From the NCBI GenBank assembly GCA_015680685.1, contig MNCI01016585.1, positions 7,849 through 71,848 on the forward strand: a DNA stretch of 64,000 bases, written 5' to 3'. Under the pieces are notes generated by a model. The model was not told where the DNA came from. It saw only the letters and a program-made list of their open reading frames with translations, and did no database searches. The position numbers and the translations under genes are program-made. This DNA comes from Gnetum montanum. Taxonomy: Eukaryota > Streptophyta > Gnetopsida > Gnetales > Gnetaceae. This document shows, in pieces, positions 46,813 to 60,673 of this stretch. Each line of letters opens with the position of its first letter. The stretch's first letter is position 1.

Positions 46813-47849
46813 GCAAAAACTAAGTGTTGCGATCATGCAGCTGACGTCGTTCGTGAGTTCCAAGGTCCTGTTTGGTGTCGAACAAGTACTAAGCTCTGAA
46901 TTTTGTGGTGTTTCACCAAGTAATTGACCATAACACTAATTCTTCTAATTAAGAATAAGCATGTTCCATTTTCCAAATCTCCTCCTTCGAACTTAGTCAT
47001 GGGGAAGATATCCACCTACCATAAAATCTTGATAAGATAAATGATTTTTATCTTTTTGTTTTGCAATGTTCTTTATATATTTTCCACTTTCTTAAATATT
47101 TTACTAACTATTTTATATATTTTTCTTTTCTTTGTTATTTTCATTTGGTCTTATTGGAAATATTTAATTTTGTTCCATGGCTATTGCAAATTTTACAAAT
47201 TGATGAATGCAGCTATCAAAGTTATGATTGATTGCAAAAAGGATAACTCTGTCCTTGGAATATGTTCTCTACTAATAATCTATTAATTTTCTAGTGTTAT
47301 TAGGTAGTGAGTTCATGACATTTATCCATTCCATTTGTTTAATATGAATTCTGCATCATGGGAACATGAAGGTTCTTTCACATTAAGACTAAAAGTAACA
47401 TGTGATCTTGTTACCCAAAGAACTAGGAATGGAACAAATAGGAATGAAGAAGGGTATGACCTTTAGGGGATTTGATGTGCACTTATCTCAACTTACTTCT
47501 CTTTGGATCTTCATTAGTATATCATCACTTCTACTATAAACCATAAAAAGGAAGCATGTCTTTGCATGGTATGGTTCCCATAAATAAAATCAACAACAAC
47601 AAATAAAATAGTGGAAAGTCAAAGTACACCCCTTGGACAATCTCATGGGCTACAAGAACTGGTTATTGGCCTAGAAAGACATATTACCCATTCCTAAAGG
47701 CACTCCTCTAACTAAGGCCCTACCTACTTCCTTCTTCTCTTAAAGTGATGGTTATCCTTTAGGAGTATCATAGGTCCTTGATAGTAGAAGAGAAAGAATA
47801 AGTTAATGTGAGGTTACTGTAATTGGAATGAACTTGGTCTAGACTTGGA
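46813..47849. other. No gene recognised
   Basis: AT-rich sequence with short T-rich ORFs (for example 47041-47286) that look like chance. 47600-47760 has somewhat higher complexity without a recognisable frame. Confidence 0.4.
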
Positions 47850-48311
47850 ATGGACTAGTATCATATCATCTTAATCAAAAATTTCACAAATATAGTGGAA
47901 CTATATGTAATGAGGCATTTGTTTGCTTGAATTGTCACTTCTATTTCACCACTAGTTATGCTATTAATAAAATCGCATTACATATATTCTATCTTACTTC
48001 TTCTAATTTTTTACCCTTTTGATTCTTGAGCATGTCTCCACTTCTCCATTTTAGAAGTAATATTTACATAAGCTAAATCCACCAATACAACATCATTTAT
48101 GAATATTATATACTAAGGGATTTTATCTTGTATTGTCTTTGTTAATTTATCCATAATAATGGTAAATAAGTATAGTTTAAATGTAGACTCTTGATGTAGA
48201 CCCACTGTCACTAGAAAAATAGATGTTACTCCATAAGCTATTCTAATTTTAGTGGCATTTTCTTCATACATGTCTTGAACCATTTTAATATATTTATAAG
48301 GGATTTTTTTT
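47850..48311 (-). pseudogene. RTE-type LINE reverse transcriptase fragment
   Basis: The minus-strand frame reads IPYKYIKMVQDMYEENATK, then TVGLHQES, MDKLTKTIQDKIP, FINDVVLVD and MEKWRHAQESKG, with a few stops. In plant RTE elements the corresponding blocks are YI-VI-DMYEG, VGLHQGS-LSP, MDELTR-IQ and the catalytic FADDIVL. Here FADD has become FIND, so the polymerase site is lost. Downstream SGEIEVTIQAN continues the family. RTE elements copy themselves by target-primed reverse transcription. The N-terminal endonuclease is not seen. Confidence 0.8.
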
Positions 48312-50034
48312 ATTTTATAAAAATAAAAAATATATATTAATTATTCTCTATTAAGGTTTTGTTTTATACCTTCTCTAGATAACTCTAATATATTAGGATC
48401 TAAATTTAAGTGCATAAGGAGTTCTCGTAAACTTAACTTCATAAGTAATTGTAGTTCATAACATTTTCTATAGTTGTTTGAGTCTCATAAGTCTTACAAT
48501 TACTAATGAATTCTCTATGCAAGAAAAGATTCACAAATAGTCTAGTTCATAGACCCATTCCAAGCATAAACTATTATCAATAGAGTATAAATAGTACTAA
48601 TTCTTATTCTACTTCATCATTTTAATTGCTTATTATTTTATTTTGGCTATTTTTAATAGTAGGTTAAGTTCATTGTAATTTCTTATGTTTTAGTTTTGTT
48701 ACTCCTTCCTCTCATAATGCTATAACTTTAGCATCATTTTAGATTTTTCTAGTATTGTGGATTCTTTTACATACTTATGATCCTAATATAAACTTTTTAT
48801 ACTTGATCTTACATGGGTTGGGCCACACTAGGCTCCTTTACTAATCCACAACTAAGTTACAACAAATATCTTCAACTATCTTTCTGATAGATACTTCACT
48901 TCATGAATCCTCTAATGCTACCTTTTGGTGTAAGGACTCACTCCACTTACGTCTTTAATCTTTGATCTTTGATGCTTAAATCCTACTTTTAGTCATTGAC
49001 ATATTTGAAGCTTATTATTATCAACCTTGATAAACTAGGGCATATCTCTTGTCCATAAGTACCATATGGAAGTGATGAAAGTTATTCTTTCAAAACACTT
49101 ATTATGAATGTTCCTTATTCTTTCTCTACTTATTGTTCTTATGACATGAGCATCCACCCTCCTATGATCTTACAAAATGTTTCCTTGACTCTTTCTTAGC
49201 ATGATGAGTTATGATTATTCCATAACGTGTGACCAAAGGATTATTTATACCTCATGACTACTTATGATTTTTCATGAATCATCATAATCCTTCATAACCT
49301 CTTCCTTCTTATGCTAAGAAGTTAATGATTGTATCATGATTAGAGGATATATTCTAATATTCTCAAAGTCTAGAGGATTCATATTTCTTAAAAATTAAGC
49401 CATTAACCATTCCATGATCCTTTTTTGGATTTTCACTAACTACTTTGAGCTCTTTATATTAAAATATAGGAGGAGTCAAAAACTATTAAGTAAGAAAGAT
49501 TATTTGATTTTTCTATACATGCAACATATAATGTCTTAGTTCAAAGGTTTGAGGATATGGGATAAGAAATGGTTTTTTAATTAAGTATTCAAAACAATTT
49601 CAAAATGTAAAAATACCATAATAGTTTTAAATATATAAATATTTTATATTTAAGCCAATACTCTCCAAAGGATAGGTCTTGGTTTATCTTCACTATCAAC
49701 ATAAACTAATAGGCCTTTGAACAAACTCATTACCAATATTAGATTGTCCTAAGTAATCAAAACCAAATATCTAATGGATAAGCTTTTGTAATATCCTCAC
49801 TACAAACATCCTTAGTGGTCAATGGCACACACCTTTGAAGGATATGTCTTTTCTATGTTTCATTGTATTTATAATCAACTACTGAGTGCCATGGTCTTGG
49901 CTATATTCTCAACTACACATGAACCTACAAATCAAGATTCAAGGCTCATTACAAAGAGACATTTACCTACTCTACTAGAATAAAGATTTTTCGAATGCTA
50001 ATTTCAATAAAAATAAGAAATTATTAAAAGATAT
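48312..50034. other. AT-rich stretch, no gene recognised
   Basis: The N-terminal part of the RTE element would be expected here on the minus strand, but I cannot read it. A purine/pyrimidine-poor AT block lies at 48300-48350. No other feature is supported. Confidence 0.4.
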
Positions 50035-51165
50035 ACTAGATAGATGTGAAGTCTTCTTTCCTTTAAGGGAAATTAGAAGAAGATGTTTATATTACGTAGC
50101 CAAAATAATTTATATAAGATGAAGGTATGATGAGTAAGTTGAAGAAAGTCCTATATTGATTGAAACAAGCTTCAAGAACATTATCTCAAAAAATAAAAAT
50201 ATTCTTAAAAAATTATGAGTTCCAAAAATTAATTAAGGATGTGAATTTATTCTCTTTATAAATTAATGAAACATTACTGATAGTACTACCATTCCATGTG
50301 GATGATATAGTACTTGCTAGGGATTAAGAGATATTGAATAATTTGAAATTAGCCCTAAGATAAAATTTTGAGATTACAGATAGTACTACCTAGAATTGAT
50401 TCATTTTAACCTAGGAAAAAATTGAATAATATTAAGAAAAAAAATTATGACTTAGAAAAAATATGTGATGAACTATTAAAGGTCAATAACATGAAATATT
50501 GTACAATAGTTGTAGTACCAGTGTCAAAATGTAAGGTTAACATGGAAGGACCAAAAATATATCCAACCTAAGATTGATAATTAATTGTATCATACATAAC
50601 TAGATATTCAATACACAATGAATGTATTAGTCATATAGATGTAAAACCCTAGGGAAGCATACATAAATATAAGAATAAAAATTTTAAAGTACATAAAAAG
50701 TTATTATAAACATTATATTATAATACATAGATGATAAGCTTCAAATGACTACATACACAAATGTTGAGTGGGTAGAAGATTTAATAACCAAATAATCACA
50801 CTATATGTATGATAAAATTTGGATCATTAAAATTTTTTAGAACTATCAAACAAAATATAGGATTAATATCCTCTATGAAAGATGAATACTGTGAAATGCA
50901 AGAGTTGTTGAAATAGATAATGTGGTTTGACCAACTATTTAAAGAAATTAATATCTAATTATAAAAATCGATCATATTATATTGTGATAATATGACAATA
51001 ATCGAGATTACATCAAATCTAATTTATCAAAAATAGATTATGCATAGTAAAAGTAACATCTATTACTCATGTTAAATATATGAGAGCAAGTTTATTAGCC
51101 TATAATCTATACACATCAAGTTCTAAAAGGTAGGATAATTAGACAAACCTTTACCAAAATAATAT
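50035..51165 (+). pseudogene. Ty1/copia RT and RNase H, heavily decayed
   Basis: The plus strand contains, in order, DVKSSFL-GKLEEDVYI, KVLY-LKQASRTLS, the catalytic FHVDDIVLARD, FEITDSTT, MKY, EAEY-like YCEMQELLK, IMWFDQLFKEINI, ILYCDNMTIIEI and a terminal HSKSNIYY segment. These are the classic copia RT and RNase H blocks (DVK-AFLNG, LYGLKQAPR, YVDD, EAEY-A, DN-SA). Stops and frameshifts occur throughout. No LTRs could be matched to it. Confidence 0.8.
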
Positions 51166-53930
51166 TTCCTATGATCTCAAGAATCCCTAGCTTTATAAAA
51201 TGACTCTAACTAAAAAGTGAGAAGAAATAAAAATCCATGAAAACAATCAAGGTAAAATAAATGAGAAAAATGTGTGATAGGAGGAGATTGGGAGTAGGGT
51301 CTCTTCTAATTTCCAAATTTGTAATTATTGTTTTTCCTTATTACTTGGTTAGAAAGCAAGATAAAAACAAGAAAGGTTAAGATTCCAAGAAGAACTACTC
51401 TAAGAAAGAAAAGGGTCAAAAAAATGACAATTCTTCTAAAGTTCATTAATTTAATTATTATGATATGGAACATTAGTAATAGGAATGAAAAAAGCCTAAG
51501 GCACCAATGAAAAAGGAAATTCAAACATGTAACATTCACTTTTTTATGTTGTTTAAGTTATTCTTAATTTTCTTAATTTTGATCTCATTATGATTTTTAT
51601 TTTTTATTGATATGTAGATATCTTTGTTAGATGGCTACATGTTATGCTTAATATAGTTTATATGCTTGTTCTTTAGCTTGACTATAAGCTTATGTGGTGG
51701 GATTCCTATGGTAGCATCACATGTTATTTATGGTTTCATCATATTTATGCATAATGATATATTATGCATATGCATTAACTTGGTTGAATGAGTGATAGGT
51801 ATCCTTGATGTCATAATGGCTTAGAGGTATCACTTTAATATGTATTTGGTGTATTCTTACTTGTCATGTGGTTATGCATTTTTACATATATGTTAGCATT
51901 GCCTTGTATTATTGATTAGTTGTCATATTAGATAGCATGCTTGATTATGTATCATATTTTATTATTTGGCCAAACCTAGCTATGGTATTTTATTAATTAG
52001 TATTGTTATGTTGTTAAAGTTAATAATTTTATTATGCATTATATATTTTATATCTTATTGTAGCAAGCCATATTAGTAGTCATTGAAAATTAGATTATAT
52101 TAATTTATTTGTGTTTTGTATTACATTAGCATTAATTAGTAGCTAGAATAGGTTGCAATTTTATATTTTATTATATGGTATTAGTTTTTTTATGTTTATG
52201 TTTTTTATTACTTTCTTAAATGTTTTGTTAGAGATTATTATATCTCATTATCAATTATTAGTTAGAAGGTTTTGATTAGTAGGATATGTTCATTTATTAG
52301 ATACATTAAAATTACATTACACTGAGCATTAGTGGATAGTGAATTAGAAGTTAGTGATTTTTTGTTAATTAAGGTAGTTATCCTTTTAATATTTTTGCTA
52401 TATGCTAGTGGAGTTAATAAGCTAGTATGAACTCTAGTCTATGTTACACGAACACAATGAACCTTTCTTTCCATATTAATTATTAGATTTTTTCTAGTTA
52501 CCTTATTGAATTTTAGGAAAATGCCTTATATCTAAGATAGAAAGTATAGTCCTATTAGATTTAAGTTAGAACCTAGTTATATGATAGACATCCTATGTTG
52601 AGGAAGCAAACACTTTAGTGGTTGCATTGCTATTATGGTTGTGGTAGTAGGATGTGTCTCATGGCTACTTTATGTGCTTAGTGGATTGTATGTAGTGTAC
52701 TTATTTCCATCAAATTCATTTTAACATTAATTAGCTGAGTTATTTTAGATCCTTTTATGTTAAGTATCAATTTTTCTTAGGTTTCACACTACTTAGAGTT
52801 TTCTATTTCGTGATTCTTTCCTACTAGTAGTTTGAAGCAAGTTCACTCCAATGATTAATCACCTTTAAATAATAAATCCAATTATTATGAAAAGACATTA
52901 ACTTTGGCTAAAAAAGCAAGAAAACTAGCTATCTTCAGTTATTGAATTATAAGATTACAACACAGTTCCCAAAACCCAAAAACATTGAAAACCTCTCAAA
53001 ATATCTAAATGATATTATAGAGCATAAGGCTCTAGAACCACACAATGGTTATTCTAAATGTAAGACACATCCAATGGAAAATAGTTTCCACAAGCTAGGA
53101 CCAAGATTAAATTAATAGAAGTAAATAAGAGATAAGAACACATACATCAATCTACATACGTTGACCTTGAAACATTAACCATACCTACACTCATTCAAGG
53201 TGCTCTATCACACTCTTGCCAAGCCCTCCTCAACTCTCACCAAGACTTCTCTATCCTTCCATGAACATGTACACCAAAAAATTTATTAAGAAAACAAGAT
53301 AAAGACCTAGAGAAAATTTTCACAAATTTAACTTGGAGTTTCCATGGTATTTCTATCTTTTTCCTCCATCTCCTACATGTTTCCGAAAATTTTCCAACTA
53401 TGCGGGACATACTTGTTCTCCTTAGATCATCTCCCACAAAAAAACCACTTTTAGCTAAGGTGGCTATTGTTTTTTTGGAGACATTTCTCCTTGGCCAAGA
53501 CATCTCCTCTAGTGTAAGAAATGTTGTCCTAGACATCTGTACTATTGATAAGATGTCTTCCATGAGACATCTTATCTCAAGTCAAGACATCTCCTATAAG
53601 ATCAAGACATCTTCTAAGATAACTCCACTCTTAGTTAAAACATCTCTTTACCTCCAAGACATATTGACAAAGCCCAAAACCTATAAAACACACATGTAGG
53701 GAAGAACAAGGGGATCATAAGGGGTGACCCTACACTAGCTCTCCCACCCTTTAAAAAGTAAACTCATGTGAACAAGGGAGTAGCAGGTAAAGTAATCATT
53801 CACTCATGAAGTTTGAACTCATGGATTAATTGAACATCATCCTTTATTAAAGTAAAGTGCATGGATAATAAATGCATAAGGAAACATTAATCTATTCCAA
53901 GTGCTGCAAGGTTTGATCAAAAAAAGCTCA
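51166..53930. other. AT-rich stretch, no gene recognised
   Basis: Mostly T/A-rich sequence with TATGTTA-like low complexity (51540-52450). Around 53380-53690 an AAGACATCTCC-type word recurs irregularly (about ten times), keeping a frame open (53400-53699) without resembling a protein. Its lower part may be the rest of the element C LTR. Confidence 0.4.
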
Positions 53931-54242
53931 TCTTTATTATTGTTCACACTGAGGTGCTTAGGTATATTAGTGCTCGAGTAAATATCCATACACTTCTTTG
54001 ACTCCTACTATGGGCAGTCAGAAAATATTCTAACTTTCAAAAGGAAAAACTATAAGAGCTTTCCTACAACTAGTGGAAATATGTCATAAATGTGATGGGT
54101 AGGCACACATTTATAGGTGATGATAGTGTGCCACATCAATGGATACACGTCAATGTAGAAAACCCTACATTGATGGGACTCCATCAAAGAGGTTACATTG
54201 ATGGCATCGCATCGACATGACCCAATGACTCATGCTTTATCA
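53931..54242 (-). repeat. 3' LTR (start) of element C
   Basis: On the minus strand, TGATAAAGCATGAGTC follows a GTCATGGGGGTA tract, and the preceding 100 bases match the PPT-proximal block of the nested element near 31530-31634. The U3 shares CTACATTGACG with it, and a TATA (CCTATAAATG) lies at about 54107-54117. The LTR end is not resolved; the lower coordinate is arbitrary. Confidence 0.55.
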
Positions 54243-54479
54243 TACCCCCATGACTAAATGAAAAATTTTCCTCAAGTGAACAAAAGTAGAAACAAGCTCT
54301 TAACAAAATTTTAAGAAGGTATGAGCTTATTGACTAACTACTAACACATCAAAAACCAAGTGCCCAAGTGTATAGATCAACAATCATTAAACAAATTTGT
54401 GTTCTAGATAACAAAATTAAACATCATAAAAAATGGCAACACAACTTCTTTGATGACTTGAAGATAAGAAGGAAAATTA

Positions 54480-56880
54480 GCTAGTCCTAGGTGGTGGAGG
54501 CTCTAAAGGACCTTCTCCTACTTCAAGTGCATGTGATTGTTGAGGTGGTATTTGTGGTTGTCTTGCTACAATTGCAATTGCTAGTGGAAGATTGAAGGTG
54601 TTAAATAATGCCTTCATCTTCTCTTCCTTACTTCAGGAATCATTCATGGTCCATGCTGCTTCACCAATGTGGGCTAGAATGAGATTATTCCATCAAAAAG
54701 GCATTGTGGGAAATATGTTCTTCACATTGACAAACTAAGTAGTGAACTATTTACATTTAATGTTGAATGCCCTAAGTGCATTCTGTAGCTCTTAGTAGTC
54801 ATTCATCTTCCTAGCTAGGTTCTTAGTAGTTGATCTTTGATCAGTGAACTTCATCTTGAGAATCTTGAATTCCACATTTGCAATCTCAAGCATTTGCTTG
54901 GTCTTTTTATGTTGTTTGAACTCTGCCTCGTACAACAAGTACAAGCTAGCCACTTACTTTTCAACTCTAACCATGGCCTTTTGACAATCAACATTACTAG
55001 ATTTATGTATTGGAGATTAGCAATCTTCACATATTTAGTCATTTCCTTGATCTGTAACTCCTTCATGCAAATTTCTGCCTTTTGTACTCTTTTAGGCCAT
55101 CAAAGATAGGCTACCACATGTCACCTCCTTGTTGGAGCTACTGGAGGACCTCATTGAATTTTTCCTTTCCTAGTTGGATGTGTATCTTATTAATTTTTTC
55201 CTGCAATCCAACCTAGTCCCTATAATGATTTTTCACCCTTTCAAACTTAAGGACCTTATTTTTCTAGGCAATGATTTCTATTGTATACTTTTTGTGCAAG
55301 GCACAAACCTCCTCCATTGAGATATTTTTGTTTTCTATTGTCAACCTCCTTAGTTCAATGTTCATCCTAGCATGTTTCTCTTACTATTGATGGATGAATT
55401 CATACATCTATTGCATTTGCACATCAAAATTTTGCAGGTAATGAATTTCTACAATCAAAGGTTCATTCTCCCAAGTAATGAATTTCTATAATCAAAGGTT
55501 CATTCTCCTAGCAAGTTTGGACCAAGTCCTTCTAGATGTTATGTGTTGTGGCATGTGCAAGGGCTGGTCAAATAATACTAACTCTTTTGCATACTTAGCC
55601 TCTTTGAGTTTGGCTTGAAGCTATTGGAAAGCTTCATCCCACATGATTGTTTGGCTGAATACCATGGGATCCATGAGATAGGCTCTTAGTTCAACAACCT
55701 TTGCAACCAAGTGTTGGTTTTCTACTTTGCCTATTTCAAGTTTCCCCTCCAAGATGATGTATTTTTCCCTTGCCTCAAGTAGCTTTGATTGGGTAGTAGT
55801 GATAGTATCTAGAAGATCAAAGAAATCTAAAATTGGTTGCCTAGTTCCTAGCAGTCAGTCCAATAATTCCTCATGCTGCACTAAACTTAATCTTCTATTG
55901 ATAGTACCTATGGATGTCTGCACATCTCTAAGTGCATAAGAATCTATTGCAGATGCTACAAATGCATTGAGTGCTTTAGCCACTCTATTAACAACTAGTT
56001 CAATTGTTGTCTCTTACCCTTTATGCTACATTACCAAGCTAGTTGCCCCCTCACCCTCTAACAAACATACTAGAAAGGTAGTTGCATTCCTAGAGATTTC
56101 TAAAAATTTTTGCTACTAAGAGGGGGACACTGTTACCTCTTAAGTGCTTGAATTTGACCTTTTAGACACCTACATTCATTGGGTAGAAAATATTGATGCC
56201 TCACCCTCCATCTGGCTTATGGTTTTTCCTAGTTCATTGAAGTGGCTCATGGCTAGTTGGTACATAGATGGATCACCACTACTCATTCATTTCTGCTACT
56301 AGTACTATCGTAGGAGCTACTCATGAAGTTTGTGCATGTGCTAAATGGTAGTGTGGGTGTTTGGAATTCTTTCATGAGTGGATGATGAAGGTGGTGGTTG
56401 TTTATAGACCACCTTTGCAGGTACTTTTTCCTTCATCATCTCCACCAAGAAGCAATTGGAGCATGATGAATTACTTCATTAGTGTAGCAGGCTATGCCTC
56501 CTCTTTTGAACAATTTTCTAATAAGGCACAAAAAGGGGAGTGTCTTCCTTCTATGCTCATTCTCCTTGAAGAATTTTTCTATCTCTAGATAGATTAACTA
56601 TGGAAGGTTGATGGGGAATCTTCCTCTTACAGTGGCACATGCATAGGTAGAGAAGGTTATGACCTTGTTTGGCCTTACTATTGAATTGAGGTGAAAGCCC
56701 ATGATTTTGAAATAGGTACATTTCACTGTTATGAGTGCACCAAAATCCTTGTGGTCCAATCCATAACATCATTATTTCCATTCTTTCTTGATGCTTAGAT
56801 CTACTTGTGTCAAAATTTTAGTAAGAGTGGCTCTAATTTCAGGAAACCCAAGGGCCTCAAAGATTGCTATATATGGTAAA
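54480..56880 (-). pseudogene. Element C ORF: long coiled-coil protein of unknown family
   Basis: Minus-strand frames, interrupted by stops and frameshifts, read as one eroded protein. It begins near 56870 with FEALGFPEIRATLTKILTQV and YGLDHKDFGALITVKCTYFK. A central region (about 55990-55480) has VQTSIGTINRRLSLVQHEELL, then heptad-rich LLEAREKYIILEGKLEIGKV and LQAKLKEAKYAKEL. More coiled coil follows to about 54850, and a proline-rich end (GPLEPPPPRTS) stops near 54480. It is in sense with the element whose 3' LTR starts at 54242, in the position where extra ORFs are known in some plant gypsy elements. I recognise no named domain. Confidence 0.5.
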
Positions 56881-59239
56881 ATGTGGCTAATATAGGTCAA
56901 AAAAGATCATGTTTTGCTAGTTTTAGGCCTTAGAAGCCCATATTTTAAGCATACAAGGCTATTAGATGAGTTCAGGAATCAATCAGGATTGTTTTTGGGC
57001 TATTTGCACCCAAACATCAAGTGTTTCAAGGCTTTCATGTTGGGCTTAGTGTGGAAACAAGGACCCTCAACATGGAAACCAAGGAAAATAGCTTTTGGAA
57101 TACTTAGAGGTCCAAAATAAAGGTTCTAATACCTTCTTCCATGTTGAGCACAATATCCTCAGCATGAAAAATATGGGGAGACTTCTTTTATGAATTCAGA
57201 GTGATTCAAGGACACTTTCACCAGGTTTCTAGGCCCCTAGGATTATATACTTCAATTCTACAAGTTTCTGGATGATTTTGGGCATGTTTAAAGGTTTTTT
57301 AAGGGTACCTAAGGTCTTCCCCCTTGTTTCCATGCTAGGAAAGTTACTCCAACATGGAATAATGGAGGGAATGAATTTTGGAGGTTGAAATGAGGTCAAC
57401 CAAGCAAAATCTTGAGGTTATGAGGTCATAGGCTTCTCTAGCATAGATCTCTAGCTTTTGAGAGTGTCATCTTATCAGCAAAAGTGGAAAGGTTATCTTT
57501 CCCCCTTGTTTCCATGCCAGGAAGTTACTCTAGTGGTGAATAAGCAAGAATCCTAGATCTACATCAATTCGGGTGATAATCAACCATGCATGTAGCATTC
57601 CAGAGTTGGCAAGACCAAGGGCTATTGATCCATGTCAAAATTTAGTAGTTTTGAGAATTCCTAACTAGTTTCTTAGGTTTCCCCCTTTTTTTGAACTAGG
57701 GATGGAGAGCTCAGTGTGGAAAAATAAGGGTAGCCACTTTTCCACTTGGGATTAGTCTTATGAAGTTTAAGGGCTCCAATGGCTACTGCCAATGTTCTAG
57801 AGTACATGAAATATCATTTAGTGTCATTCTGAGGTGTTTAGGAGAACAAAATAGGCCCCCTTTGAGTATCCATGTTGGGGATACTATCCTCATCATGGAA
57901 AAATAAATCCCCAATATGAAAGAACCATGCATATTAGATCTAGACCAATTTTGACCTTAATTGATTGTGCATGTCAGCCTTCGAGCTAGGGTTTCATGTC
58001 AAGTTTTGGTAATTTTGGGTATTTTCAAGCATTTATTGGGCTTCCTCCCTTTTTCCATGATGGAACTAGGATTCTTATCATGGAAAACTAGGGGAAATTA
58101 ATTTTTGACCTTTTGACATCAGTTTCATAAAGTTTGAAGGCTCTAGATACTGTCAGCAGGGTCCTAGAAGGCATGCAAGTTTAGTTAATGTTGTTTTGAG
58201 GTATTTATGGATATCAAATGAGTCTTCCCTTTAATTTCCAGATTGGTTAGCATGGAGGGGGAAATCCCCAGTGTGAAAACATCATACAACTTAGATCTAT
58301 CCCATTTTTGACTTCAATTAGCCATGCATGTATGCTTTTAGGGCTACCATGGTTGAGGATTAGGGCTTGGAGTCAAAAATGATTAGTTTGAAAGTTTACA
58401 AGATGGCTTTTGAGTTGTCCCCTCTTTTTCCATACTATGGATGTTATGACTACCATGGAAAACTAGGGTAAAATATTGTTGGCACATTTGGCCATTTCAT
58501 GGAACAGGTTGGCATGATAAAATCTGCAAGAAAAAAAATCTCTTTACAAAATTCTTAAGAGAAATAACACAATTGTATTAGAGTGTAGGGTGGTATCATT
58601 GGATTATCATAATAAGATGAAAATTTTTCTAGCAAGTCCAAAAATATTTAATGACATTTATTTCTTTAAATATGGATAGTTTATGACTTAGATTTTTACA
58701 GCACAATAATGTTATATGATACTATGAAAAAGACATTTGAAGAATTCAAATTTCAAAGAATAAAAAGATAAGAGAGTTTCAAACTCTTGTATGATTTCGT
58801 TTTGGGGAGAAATGATGGCCTTGCGAGGAGATGCATTGTTGGGAATAAGAAGCACATGCTAATGAGCTTGTTATTGCAGTTGAAGCATGGGCCACCATCA
58901 TAGATGCCTTTCCAGTGCTCCAGTGGAGCTCCAAAGCTGACATCATCAAAGTTGATTCGGTTGGGCTAGGCGACAAATCCACTCCCCCCTCCTCACTATC
59001 CTGCAAGACGAGTTGGCCTCTCAGCCAAAATAAAACTTCATTTTATTTTTAATTTTATAAGTTTCTTTTACCTATTATCCTTGGAGTGATGACCATGTAA
59101 TTTGTTTTAAAACCTTTTTCTTGCCATCTCAGCCACTCATGTATGGCCTACCAGTCCACCACCCCTACCACAACATTGTTGTGCATGCCGCTATGTTGAC
59201 ATAAGGGAGCAATAAAAATAAATATATATTACTACAAAG

Positions 59240-59660
59240 GAAGCATATCATATGTTTTATTTAATTTTTTTAAACATATTACAAACCTAACACAAATGCC
59301 TTGTAATTGGTAAATTCCTTGGGAAATACAGAAGCCATATTTGTGATTGTTTGTCTTCATCAAAGATATGGATCCAGTCAGATTCAGCAATCTCATCATC
59401 CATGAAGAAGTGGCTGTGTCTATGCTCAAATGCTTTCTAAAAAGCTTTCCATGTGGGAGGCTCAGGATACTTCTTTCTTGTAGTCTGCCACCATTGGGAC
59501 TTCTTTCCATGCAGCTGCAACACAGCCAACATAGCCTTTTGCTCGCTTCTAATCTTCATTCTCTGGAAAACCTTCTCAATTTCAATAACTCATTTCCTGG
59601 GCTCAGTTCCTTCAAATACCTGTGGTGAATGCATGAAGAATTCCATCTGAATCTCTGCAT
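59240..59660 (-). pseudogene. Gypsy gag fragment inside insertion copy 2
   Basis: The minus strand reads FEGTEPRK, then EIEKVFQRMKIRSEQKAMLA, LQLHGKKSQWWQTTRKKYPE and TWKAF-KAFEHRH, typical of the chromovirus-type gag capsid (F-G-DP...W...ME..F....E.QKV..A...L.G.A..WW.......TW..F...F). Stops and a frameshift are present. It lies antisense to the TATA box of the insertion. Confidence 0.7.
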
Positions 59661-59756
59661 CAGAAATATATTTCTGCAAAACTATGCATGATCGGTGCAA
59701 CTCTTCTTTAATGGTTTTGGAAACATCCTACTGTGATGTAAGTTTTTCCTCTGCAG

Positions 59757-60026
59757 ATGGAAAGGACTCAATTGCTTCTTATTTTTCATGAATCTGGTGC
59801 CCACGTACGAGGTCACGTTCCTGGAACTGTTGCCTCCACATCTAACCTACTTCGCTGGAGGCCACTCCCCGTACGAAATTGCCAACTATATCCAGCACGT
59901 GCTGGCCACCACCCTTGGCTAGGAGTGCACCAACTTCACCCACTATGATAAGTACGAGATGCTCGCCAACAATGACGGAACCGTCAAGCCTCGCCACAAC
60001 CATGACCACGTGTCACGGGATCCTTA
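59757..60026 (+). other. Gene-like fragment of unknown identity inside insertion copy 2
   Basis: GC-rich relative to its surroundings. One plus frame reads VTFLELLPPHLTYFAGGHSP, YEIANYIQHVLATTLG, a stop, then ECTNFTHYDKYEMLANNDG. It looks like an exon of a normal plant protein, but I cannot name the family. One stop interrupts it. It sits where copy 1 has its H2B pseudogene, that is, upstream of the TATA box. Confidence 0.45.
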
Positions 60027-60666
60027 GGGTTGCAAGTGTTCACAAAGGCACCCAAAATTTCCAGTGAAAGAAGCAAGATCAGACGTGGTTTTAGCCTTTT
60101 AGGATGGATTTGCAGCGATGGAAGCAGACGGTCCTAGTGATAGTTGTTGATGGATGACTATCGAGATAGTTTACAGCGTAGATGTTGTATTCACGTTGGA
60201 GCATAAGGCTCTGCTTAGGTGCCATCAGTGGTAGCATATCCAGAGACTGCTCCTAAATTTACACAACATTGATGACATTCACAACGACCAAGAATTTAAC
60301 ACGACAAGCTGTAACCCTAGTTTCAATGCCTGCAACACGTGAGCCCGATAGATATGATTAAATATATAAAGTTTTATGCAGCGATGCAAAGGGATTTGGT
60401 TTAAAATAAAATAGACATTTGGTTATTATCAACTATGATATTTGTAACTAATTTTAATTTGGATTATCATGAAGACACTTGTCAATTGTATCCTTTTTTA
60501 TCTCTATGGTGGTTACAACCATCCAAGATTTTTTTTGTAACTTACCTAACTTGTTGGGCAAGTAACCTCCTAACTTGTTGGGCAAGTAATCTCCTAATTG
60601 GTTGGCCAAGTTACTTGGGAGAAAATTTAGGAAAGATATTTTTGAATGTAACCACCTTTTAACCCT

Positions 60667-60673
60667 TTAAAAA
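60667..60673 (+). promoter_or_regulatory. TATA-like element of insertion copy 2
   Basis: CCTTTAAAAAGGAGG, aligned with CTTATAAAAAGG in copy 1; the T-to-T change from TATA to TTTA weakens it. Confidence 0.4.

Noticed and set aside
53400-53699. 99-codon ORF as a gene
   Set aside because: Held open by an irregular AAGACATCTCC repeat; no domain-like composition.
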